From assembly GCA_937127205.1 (NCBI GenBank), contig CAKZLS010000023.1, positions 1-5,543 on the forward strand: DNA of 5,543 bases, given 5' to 3'. The notes beneath the pieces are model-generated. The model was not told where the DNA came from, did no database searches, and saw only the letters and a program-made list of their open reading frames with translations. The position numbers were made by a program, and so were the translations under genes. The stretch's first letter is position 1; every line of letters begins with the position of its first letter. This document shows, piece after piece, positions 1 through 5,543 of this stretch. The DNA comes from an uncultured Rhodospirillales bacterium. GTDB lineage: Bacteria; Pseudomonadota; Alphaproteobacteria; Rhodospirillales; Defluviicoccaceae.

Positions 1-12
1 CCGGTGCGTCGA

Positions 13-45
13 ACCGCCCTTGTGATGCTCCAGCATCACAGCGGT
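13..45. repeat. Long inverted repeat, operator- or REP-like
   Basis: The core is a perfect palindrome: TGTGATGCT (21-29), a 2-nt centre CC, then AGCATCACA (32-40). It is extended by ACCGC (13-17) pairing with GCGGT (41-45), with three unpaired bases, CCT (18-20), on the left arm. CCGG at 1-4 and 57-60 could close the structure further. No T-run follows, so it is a poor intrinsic terminator. It could be the operator of a dimeric regulator, a REP-like element, or an RNA hairpin at the end of an upstream transcript. Pairing is seen directly; function is inferred. Confidence 0.55.
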
Positions 46-202
46 CGCTCCTCCTGCCGGAACACGAACACAAAGCTTTGAAAACACACCATATGTTTCC
101 GGACGGGCTCTTGGATGCAACAGTTGTTGATATGAGTGGCAGTGGCATCGGCCCTAAACGATTGTTGACGGCGGCGTTGGCTGGAAGGTGATCGTTTCCC
201 GT

Positions 203-219
203 CGCCGATTCATTCGGCG
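203..219. repeat. Small perfect hairpin upstream of asnO
   Basis: CGCCGA (203-208) pairs exactly with TCGGCG (214-219) across the 5-nt loop TTCAT. No T-tract follows and pairing does not extend outward, so it is not a typical terminator. It lies about 165 nt before the asnO start and 75 nt before the candidate -35 box. It may be chance in GC-rich DNA. Confidence 0.25.
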
Positions 220-293
220 TCACCCTTCAGCATGGACCCACTGGGTTAATCAGGTTTTCCCCGGAAATTTGCCGGTTTCTTGGGCAACAAAGC

Positions 294-321
294 TTGACAG
301 GGAGCCTGCGCGGCTTAGTTT
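294..321 (+). promoter_or_regulatory. Candidate sigma70-type promoter for the operon
   Basis: TTGACA at 294-299 matches the -35 consensus exactly. With a 16-bp spacer the -10 position is TAGTTT (316-321), which keeps only the first two T/A positions and the final T of TATAAT. The box sits about 60 nt before asnO, a sensible distance. Alphaproteobacterial promoters often have weak -10 boxes, and an osmotically induced operon may depend on an activator. I saw no well-spaced EcfG (GGAAC...CGTT) or sigma54 motif in the region. Confidence 0.3.
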
Positions 322-370
322 GCGCGTTTCTTATGCAAAGTTGCTGGTTGATTGTGCTGCAACACGTGAA

Positions 371-375
371 GAGGG
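371..375 (+). promoter_or_regulatory. Ribosome-binding site of asnO
   Basis: GAGGG lies 9 nt before the ATG at 385, inside the purine-rich stretch 368-380. It supports that ATG, which is independently fixed by the need for Cys at protein position 2. Confidence 0.6.
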
Positions 376-384
376 TGAGCGAGC

Positions 385-2163
385 ATGTGTGGTATCTGCG
401 GCGAAGTAACCTTCGACGGATCTCTCGCCTCCGTTGACGCTGTTTCCCGTATGGCGGCGCAGATGCGACCGCGCGGACCCGACTCCGCCGGCACTCTCGC
501 TCATGGTCGGCTTGCCTTCGGCCATCGCCGTCTCAAGATTATCGATCTCAGCGAGAAAGCCCAGCAGCCCATGGTCGACCCCGGGCTCGGGCTGTCGATC
601 GCGTTCAACGGCTGCATATATAATTATAAAGATCTCCGCGCCCAGCTTGAGGGAAAAGGCTATCGCTTCTTCTCCGAAGGTGACACGGAGGTCATTCTCA
701 AGGCTTATCACGCCTGGGGCACCGAGTGTGTGGAACGTCTGCAAGGTATGTTCGCCTTCGCGATTGCCGAACGGGACACCGGACGCTTGGTCCTGGCGCG
801 GGACCGACTCGGCATCAAACCGCTCTACATCGCCGAAAGTGTTGACGGCCGGCGGCTTCGCTTCGCTTCGTCATTGCCGGCGCTGCTGGCGGCGGGCGAT
901 GCGGACACGACCATCGATGATACGGCGTTGCATTTTTATATGACGTTCCACGCGGTGGTGCCGGCACCCTGGACGATGCTCAAGGGCATTCGCAAATTGC
1001 CGGCGGCCACGGTAGCGACGATCGACGCCGACGGTACGCGTCGCGACCATACCTATTGGCGCTTGGATTTCACTTCCCGCCCGGAAGATCTCAACCTCTC
1101 GCCTGACGACTGGCGAGAGCGGGTTCTGGCGACTCTTCGACTTGCCGTCCGCCGACGCATGGTCGCCGACGTTCCGGTTGGCGTTTTGCTCTCGGGCGGA
1201 CTGGATTCCAGCCTTATCGTCGGTCTGCTCGCCGAGGAAGGCCAGACAGAACTCAGGACATTTTCCATCGGCTTCGAGGAGGCCGGGGGCGAAAAGGGCG
1301 ACGAGTTCCAATACTCCGACATGGTCGCTGAGCGGTTCGGTACCATTCACGAAAAAAACTTGATCCCCTCGCGGGAGCTCCTCGACACTCTACCGGCGGT
1401 TATCGCAGCCATGTCCGAGCCGATGGTGAGTTACGATAACGTCGGCTTCTTCTTATTGTCCCAGTCAGTGGCAAAGTATGTCAAGGTGGTGCAAAGCGGC
1501 CAAGGCGCCGACGAAACGTTCGCCGGCTATCATTGGTATCCGCCGATGATGCGAAGCAACGATCCTGTTGGCGACTACGCTCACGCCTTCTTCGATCGTG
1601 ACCATTTCGAGTTCACAGAGGAAGTCGAGCCTTCGCATGTGAACGCGGACTGGAGCCGGGATTTTGTCGCCGACGCCTTCGCCCAGCCGGGCGCCGACCG
1701 ACCGATCGACAAAGCGCTTCGCCTCGATACGACGGTGATGCTGGTTGACGATCCGGTAAAGCGGGTCGACAACATGACCATGGCCTGGGGCCTGGAAGCA
1801 CGGGTGCCGTTTCTCGATCACGAGTTGGTCGAATTGGCCGCCCGCGTCCCCGCCGAACTTAAGCTGGCGCAAGAGGGGAAAGGCATCCTCAAGGATGCCG
1901 CCCGCCAAGTCATCCCTGCCGAAGTCATCGATCGGCCGAAAGGATATTTCCCAGTGCCGGCACTGAAGTATATCGAGGGTCGGACGCTCGAGATGATTTC
2001 CGACGTCTTCGCCAGCCGTCGCTCGCGCGAGCGCGGGCTGTTCAAACCGGACTACGTAGCGAAGCTGCTCGCTGATCCAAAAGCCAACATAACCCGGTTG
2101 CGCGGGTCCAAGCTCTGGCAAATCGCACTTCTGGAAATGTGGCTGCAAACCCACAACGTCTGA
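385..2163 (+). CDS. asnO: N-acetylglutaminylglutamine amidotransferase (AsnB-like)
   Basis: This is a glutamine-hydrolysing, asparagine-synthetase-like amidotransferase of 592 residues. In the NAGGN pathway it is thought to convert the C-terminal carboxylate of N-acetylglutaminylglutamine to an amide, using ATP and ammonia from glutamine, in the cytoplasm. The N-terminal class II glutaminase domain (about 1-190) starts MCGICG; Cys2 is the nucleophile, which fixes the start because Met must be removed. RGPDSAG (30-36), Arg49, Asn75 and Asp100 match the glutamine pocket of E. coli AsnB. The synthetase domain (about 240-585) has the PP-loop SGGLDSS (270-276), SGQGADE (371-377), EARVPFLD (471-478) and RPKGYFPVP (517-525). 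Position 77 is Cys where AsnB enzymes have Glu. ngg follows 33 nt downstream. AsnB itself is the main alternative, but the adjoining ngg and M42 genes and the NAGGN-type sequence make this assignment strong. Confidence 0.93.
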   Translation: MCGICGEVTFDGSLASVDAVSRMAAQMRPRGPDSAGTLAHGRLAFGHRRLKIIDLSEKAQQPMVDPGLGLSIAFNGCIYNYKDLRAQLEGKGYRFFSEGDTEVILKAYHAWGTECVERLQGMFAFAIAERDTGRLVLARDRLGIKPLYIAESVDGRRLRFASSLPALLAAGDADTTIDDTALHFYMTFHAVVPAPWTMLKGIRKLPAATVATIDADGTRRDHTYWRLDFTSRPEDLNLSPDDWRERVLATLRLAVRRRMVADVPVGVLLSGGLDSSLIVGLLAEEGQTELRTFSIGFEEAGGEKGDEFQYSDMVAERFGTIHEKNLIPSRELLDTLPAVIAAMSEPMVSYDNVGFFLLSQSVAKYVKVVQSGQGADETFAGYHWYPPMMRSNDPVGDYAHAFFDRDHFEFTEEVEPSHVNADWSRDFVADAFAQPGADRPIDKALRLDTTVMLVDDPVKRVDNMTMAWGLEARVPFLDHELVELAARVPAELKLAQEGKGILKDAARQVIPAEVIDRPKGYFPVPALKYIEGRTLEMISDVFASRRSRERGLFKPDYVAKLLADPKANITRLRGSKLWQIALLEMWLQTHNV

Positions 2164-2182
2164 TTGCTCACCATTCGTTACC

Positions 2183-2187
2183 GGAGA
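2183..2187 (+). promoter_or_regulatory. Ribosome-binding site deciding the ngg start
   Basis: GGAGA ends 9 nt before the ATG at 2197 but touches the ATG at 2188. No comparable purine motif stands before the TTG at 2164, which directly follows the asnO stop. The spacing therefore favours 2197. Confidence 0.55.
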
Positions 2188-2196
2188 ATGGCGCAC

Positions 2197-3945
2197 ATGA
2201 ACTCATCGTTCGATCCCAAAAATGACCAGGACCTGATTGAAGGTTTCTCGGATATAACGTCCCCAACGCTCGGGTCGCGGCACAATGTCGCGCTGGACTG
2301 CGGGTGGGGCCGTCTGATCTTCAGCCAGACGTTCGGCAATGCAGCCGAGCTTGCCCGCGTGCTCATGCAGGAAGAAAAGGGTCAGCGGGATGTGGCCTTT
2401 TATGTTTCCGAGCCCCATGTGCTCCTGTCGCGAGCTCCCTTGTTCGTTTTTCTCGACCCGTCACACACGTTTCGTCTCGCGCTCGATTCATCAATCAAAC
2501 CGACCGGGCTCGACCACATTCGGCTGGCGCGCTGCGACAACGATGACGAAGCGCAGATCAACCGCATCTACACCGCGCGCGGCATGGTACCTCTTCGAGA
2601 ACGCTTCCTGACGGAAGTGATGGAGGCCGCCGAAGCCGCCGTGACGGTCCTGGTTGCGATTGACACGGTCGAGAACCGCATCTGCGGCGTTGTCATGGGT
2701 GTGGACCACGTTGCAGCCTTTGGTGATCCGGAGAACGGTTCGAGCCTGTGGGCGCTCGCCATCGACCCTCAAGCACAGCTGCCAAACTTGGGGCAGCAGT
2801 TGACCATGGCACTGGCCGCCCGGTTCCAGTCGCGTGGCCGCGCGTTCATGGACTTGTCCGTACTGTGCGATAACGAGGATGCGATCGCGCTTTACAGAAA
2901 GCTCGGCTTCACCCAAGTGTCGACGTTCTGCGTTAAAAAGAAAAACCCGATCAACGAGAAACTGTTTGTCGGAGAGTCTCCAGAGGAAGTGCTGAATATC
3001 TACGCTCAGATCATTGTCGACGAGGCGCGCCGGCGCGGCATCGGGGTGGAAATCGAGGATACGACATCCGGAATCTTTCGGCTCGTCCTGGGGGGGCGGT
3101 CGATCGCCTGCCGGGAATCGCTCAGCGACTTGACGACCGCGGTGGCGCTTTCGCGCTGTGACGACAAGGCATTGACACGCCGGTTGCTGAGGGCCGCCGG
3201 ACTGGGTTTTCCGGACCAAATAGTGGCGAGCGACGACAAGGCGATCCGTGATTTCTTCAGCCGCTATGGACGTGTTGTTGTCAAGCCCGCGCAGGGAGAA
3301 CAGGGCCGAGGAGTTCAGGTTGATTTGCGCTCGCTGACCAACGTGCGCGAGTCGATCAAGGAAGCCCGCAAACTTTGCGATAAGGTGCTGATTGAACAGT
3401 ATGTCGTCGGCGATGATTTGCGGATTATCGTCATCGGCGGCAAGGTGGTGGCGGGAGCGGTGCGCAAACCGGCGACGATCGTTGGGGATGGTAAGCGGAC
3501 CATCACCGATCTGATCGTCAGCCAAAGCCGGCGCAGGGCGGCGGCGACGCGGGGCGAAAGTCGCATCCCGCTGGATCCCGAGACAGAACGATGTGTTCGC
3601 GCGCATGGCCACGAAATGGGCGATGTGTTACCGTCGGACGAGATTGTCGCGGTCCGAAAGACGGCAAACCTGCATACCGGCGGGACCATCCACGATGTGA
3701 CCGATAGCCTGCATCCCAAGTTGCGCGAAGCGGCGGAGAAGGCAGCCGAAGTTCTCGATATTCCCGTTGTCGGATTTGATTTTCTTGTGCCAGATGTCGC
3801 CGGACCCGACTATGTGATCATTGAGGCCAACGAACGACCCGGTCTCGCCAACCATGAACCGCAGCCGACAGCCGAACGCTTCGTTGATCTTCTCTTCCCG
3901 CAAACGCGCAGCGAACGGCGAAAAACCCACGAGAGAGCTAAATGA
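2197..3945 (+). CDS. ngg: N-acetylglutaminylglutamine synthetase (GNAT + ATP-grasp)
   Basis: This two-enzyme fusion of about 582 residues makes N-acetylglutaminylglutamine from two glutamines, acetyl-CoA and ATP. Numbering from the ATG at 2197: residues 1-100 form an N-terminal region with no assigned domain; about 105-250 are a GNAT acetyltransferase, ending in the typical DNEDAIALYRKLGF (225-238); about 262-575 are an ATP-grasp ligase like those of cyanophycin synthetase and the GshAB fusion. Ligase landmarks are VVVKPAQG (Lys363), LIEQYVVGDDLR (398-409), TGGT (494-497) and the Mg-binding end VIIEANERPG, with Glu543 and Asn545 plus Asp528 in GFDF. No signal peptide or membrane segment is visible, so it is cytoplasmic. 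The frame opens at TTG 2164 and has another ATG at 2188; 2197 is chosen on ribosome-site spacing. The acetyl-CoA loop of the GNAT (PNLGQQL, 196-202) departs from the usual Q/RxxGxG/A. The identity rests on fusion architecture plus both neighbours. Confidence 0.92.
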   Translation: MNSSFDPKNDQDLIEGFSDITSPTLGSRHNVALDCGWGRLIFSQTFGNAAELARVLMQEEKGQRDVAFYVSEPHVLLSRAPLFVFLDPSHTFRLALDSSIKPTGLDHIRLARCDNDDEAQINRIYTARGMVPLRERFLTEVMEAAEAAVTVLVAIDTVENRICGVVMGVDHVAAFGDPENGSSLWALAIDPQAQLPNLGQQLTMALAARFQSRGRAFMDLSVLCDNEDAIALYRKLGFTQVSTFCVKKKNPINEKLFVGESPEEVLNIYAQIIVDEARRRGIGVEIEDTTSGIFRLVLGGRSIACRESLSDLTTAVALSRCDDKALTRRLLRAAGLGFPDQIVASDDKAIRDFFSRYGRVVVKPAQGEQGRGVQVDLRSLTNVRESIKEARKLCDKVLIEQYVVGDDLRIIVIGGKVVAGAVRKPATIVGDGKRTITDLIVSQSRRRAAATRGESRIPLDPETERCVRAHGHEMGDVLPSDEIVAVRKTANLHTGGTIHDVTDSLHPKLREAAEKAAEVLDIPVVGFDFLVPDVAGPDYVIIEANERPGLANHEPQPTAERFVDLLFPQTRSERRKTHERAK

Positions 3946-5063
3946 CGGACATGATAAAATGCGAAATCGATCAAGCCTACCTCCTAGAGACGATGTCGGC
4001 GATGTTGGCAATCCCGAGTCCGTCGGGCATGACCGATGCCATCGTGAATTTCGTCCGTTTGCGGCTCGATGAGCTGGACATCCCTCATAAGCTGACGCGC
4101 CGGGGCGCCATTCGTGCAGACATGCACGGCGTACAATACAGTCCTGACCGGGCCATTGTGTCCCATCTGGATACGCTTGGCGCCATGGTGAAAGGCGTCT
4201 TGCCCAACGGGCGCCTGGAAGTGGTGCCAATCGGAACGTGGTCGGCACGGTTCGCCGAAGGCGCGCGCGCGACCGTCTTCTCCTCCAACACCGAGCGCCA
4301 ACGTGTCAGAGGCACTTTCCTTCCCTTGAAAGCATCGGGGCATGTCTACAATGACGACGTGGACACGCAACCCATCTCTTGGCCAAACCTGGAATTCCGC
4401 CTGGATGAGAAAGTCCACGATCCCGCCGCCGTGGCTGCCATGGGCATCGAAATCGGTGATACGATCGCTGTCGATCCGCAACCGGAATTCAGCGAAAACG
4501 GCTTCATTAATTCACGCCATCTTGACGACAAGGCCGGCGTGGCGGCGGTCCTTGCGGCGGCGAAATCCATCCGCGATGCCGGCATCGATTTACTAATGGA
4601 TTGCCATCTGTTGTTTACGATCTCGGAAGAGGTCGGCGTCGGCGCGTCACATGTTCTTCACGGCGACGTGGCTGAACTGGTCTCCATCGACAACGGGACA
4701 ATCGCCCCAGGTCAAAACACGTGCGAATACGGCGTTACCATCGCCATGCAGGACTCCAGCGGCCCGTTCGACTGGCACCTGACCCGGAGCCTTATCGAGC
4801 TTTGCAAAACAAACGATATTCCCTTTAGCCGCGATGTATTCCGGTGGTATCGCAGCGATGCCGCCGCCGCCGTTGAAGCCGGCAACGATATCCGCACGGC
4901 GCTGTTGTGCTTCGCGCTCGATTCCTCTCATGGATATGAGCGAACTCATATCGAGTCGGTCGAGGCGCTTTCCCGGTTGCTCGCGCTCTACATGCAACGT
5001 CCGCCGCTGTTCGCACGCGACGCGTCTCCCATGGGTCCGGTCGGAGATTTGCCGACCAGCTAA
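3942..5063 (+). CDS. NAGGN-system M42 family metallopeptidase
   Basis: This is a 373-residue co-catalytic zinc aminopeptidase-like protein of the M42 family (glutamyl aminopeptidase/endoglucanase-like), of the subgroup that accompanies asnO and ngg. Expected metal and catalytic residues are present: His75 and Asp77 in SHLD, Asp195 in HLDDKAG, the Glu pair 229-230 in ISEEVG, Asp250 in SIDNG, and His336 in the C-terminal YERTHIESVE. All catalytic positions look intact, so an active enzyme is likely. There is no signal peptide. Its ATG overlaps the ngg TGA (ATGA), which implies translational coupling; a GAGAGAG (3931-3937) precedes it closely, and an in-frame ATG at 3951 is the other possible start. 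Substrate is unknown. Family enzymes remove N-terminal residues from peptides, so hydrolysing NAGGN or its breakdown products, or releasing glutamine for synthesis, are inferences. Membership in the family is secure; the role is not. Confidence 0.9.
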   Translation: MTDMIKCEIDQAYLLETMSAMLAIPSPSGMTDAIVNFVRLRLDELDIPHKLTRRGAIRADMHGVQYSPDRAIVSHLDTLGAMVKGVLPNGRLEVVPIGTWSARFAEGARATVFSSNTERQRVRGTFLPLKASGHVYNDDVDTQPISWPNLEFRLDEKVHDPAAVAAMGIEIGDTIAVDPQPEFSENGFINSRHLDDKAGVAAVLAAAKSIRDAGIDLLMDCHLLFTISEEVGVGASHVLHGDVAELVSIDNGTIAPGQNTCEYGVTIAMQDSSGPFDWHLTRSLIELCKTNDIPFSRDVFRWYRSDAAAAVEAGNDIRTALLCFALDSSHGYERTHIESVEALSRLLALYMQRPPLFARDASPMGPVGDLPTS

Positions 5064-5196
5064 GCGTTAGGAACACGGAAAGTATACGAAAAACATGTCC
5101 AGCCATGGTGCCGAACCGGGTAGGGAAGCGCTCCATTCCGAACGGTGCTACGCTTCTGATGGCGAATTTTGGGACCGTAGATGCGCATCCGACAAC

Positions 5197-5220
5197 ACCC
5201 GCGATTGGTTTTTCGCGGGT
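5197..5220 (+). terminator. Candidate intrinsic terminator of the operon
   Basis: ACCCGCGA (5197-5204) pairs perfectly with TCGCGGGT (5213-5220) across an 8-nt loop. The following 20 or so bases are T-rich but interrupted (5224-5241 includes TTGTTG and TTTTGTTT). It lies 133 nt after the peptidase stop and is the only strong hairpin in the 5064-5312 gap. On the opposite strand no T-run follows, so it would act on + transcripts. The imperfect T-tail keeps confidence moderate. Confidence 0.5.
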
Positions 5221-5312
5221 CGTATTGTTGCTGTTTTGTTTGGATTGATTGAGGAGGCAGGATACCACCTTTGCCGAACAGTGGTTATGCAAGATCAATG
5301 GATCAGAATGAG

Positions 5313-5543
5313 TTATTTGTGCAGCTCAATGTGGCGCATATCGCCCTGGATTCATTCGCCGTCTGGAAACCGCGCCTTCGCAAGCTCCAGCATGGCCGAC
5401 GAGAAATCGACCCGGGTGACGGCAAAGCCCTTGTCCATGAAAAACGTCGCAATGGGATCGCCGGCCCCGCATCCGAGATCGAGAATGGAACCATTAAGCG
5501 GAAGCAGTGCGGTAAACCGATCCAGCCAAACACGTTCGTGCAA
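5313..5543 (-). pseudogene. Broken class I SAM-dependent methyltransferase fragment
   Basis: Read from the right edge on the - strand, the visible start is LHERVWLDRF, followed by the SAM-binding motif I ILDLGCGAGDP (visible residues 20-30) and VTRVDFSSAMLELAKARF, with an acidic residue (Asp46) suited to contact the SAM ribose. After FPDGE comes TGA (5354-5352), then IQGDMRHIEL continues in the same frame, as in intact relatives that read roughly FP..WI..DMR at this point. The TGA therefore sits where Trp (TGG) is expected. The frame ends at TAA (5315-5313), well before the rest of the fold, and I find no homologous continuation in other frames. The 5' part lies outside the window; the TTG at 5543 may be an internal Leu codon. 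This looks like a decayed, 3'-truncated gene; a sequencing error at the TGA would not restore the missing C-terminal half. Confidence 0.75.

Larger units (their letters stand above)
1..384. other. Upstream non-coding region of the NAGGN operon
   Basis: No convincing gene lies here. Short open frames exist (3-191 and 188-409 on +), but neither gives a recognisable protein, and the second runs into asnO in another frame. The stretch holds a long inverted repeat (13-45), a small perfect hairpin (203-219), a TTGACA box (294-299) and a Shine-Dalgarno-like GAGGG (371-375). It is more AT-rich and less codon-like than the genes that follow, so I read it as the operon's control region, perhaps with the tail of an upstream transcript at its left edge. 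Confidence 0.6.

Noticed and set aside
21..40. CRP/FNR-like site (TGTGA ... TCACA)
   Set aside because: The half-sites are separated by 10 bases rather than the 6 that CRP needs, so the resemblance is only to the outer pentamers.
3..191. Open + frame from the left edge, possible 3' end of an upstream gene
   Set aside because: The translation is not recognisable, and it crosses the strong palindrome at 13-45; 63 codons open by chance is plausible.
188..409. + strand open frame of 73 codons overlapping the asnO start
   Set aside because: It starts without a good ribosome site, gives an Arg-rich unrecognisable sequence, and overlaps the first 25 bases of the secure asnO gene in another frame.
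1353..1359. A AAA AAC slippery heptamer in the correct phase within asnO
   Set aside because: A -1 shift would hit a stop within about 30 codons and truncate the synthetase domain; the in-frame product is a complete enzyme, so this is most likely just Glu-Lys-Asn codons.
2164..2196. TTG at 2164 as the ngg start, immediately after the asnO stop
   Set aside because: It would need a ribosome site inside the end of asnO, where none is visible; GGAGA at 2183-2187 fits the ATG at 2197 better.
3090..3096. Run of seven G in ngg as a phase-variation tract
   Set aside because: Seven bases is short for slippage in GC-rich DNA, the frame is intact, and the residues (Leu-Gly-Gly-Arg) fit the protein.
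2491..3612. 373-codon open frame on the - strand opposite ngg
   Set aside because: It is antisense to a gene with clear domain motifs, has no recognisable motifs itself, and is typical of shadow frames in GC-rich DNA.
4825..5298. 157-codon - strand frame spanning the end of the peptidase gene
   Set aside because: Half is antisense to the peptidase, the rest crosses the terminator hairpin, and the protein is unrecognisable.

Overview
The window carries a compact three-gene operon on the + strand for making the dipeptide osmolyte N-acetylglutaminylglutamine amide (NAGGN). The pathway is known from Sinorhizobium meliloti and Pseudomonas. The conserved trio is an asparagine-synthetase-like amidotransferase (asnO), an acetyltransferase/ATP-grasp fusion (ngg) and an M42-family metallopeptidase. 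The DNA is GC-rich, and the gene set, ATGA overlap and codon use fit an alphaproteobacterium, possibly of the Rhizobiales or Rhodospirillales. That assignment is inferred from gene content; no rRNA or other taxonomic marker is present.

Layout. Positions 1-384 hold no convincing gene. They contain a strong inverted repeat (13-45), a smaller hairpin (203-219), a weak sigma70-like promoter candidate (294-321) and the asnO ribosome-binding site. asnO runs 385-2163. After a 33-nt gap, ngg most likely starts at the ATG at 2197 and ends at 3945. The peptidase (3942-5063) overlaps the ngg stop in an ATGA junction. Positions 5064-5312 are intergenic and contain a terminator-like hairpin (5197-5220). 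The right edge (5543 down to 5313, - strand) is a broken class I SAM-dependent methyltransferase, with a TGA where a Trp codon is expected and a second stop soon after.

How the genes work together. From family knowledge, Ngg acetylates glutamine and joins it to a second glutamine using ATP. AsnO then converts the terminal carboxylate to an amide with glutamine-derived ammonia, giving a neutral compatible solute that accumulates under salt stress. The role of the co-translated M42 peptidase is not established; turnover of NAGGN or supply of glutamine are the obvious hypotheses. The system is already described in outline. The less explored parts are the peptidase, the unassigned N-terminal region of Ngg, a Cys in the AsnO glutamine pocket, and the palindrome upstream.
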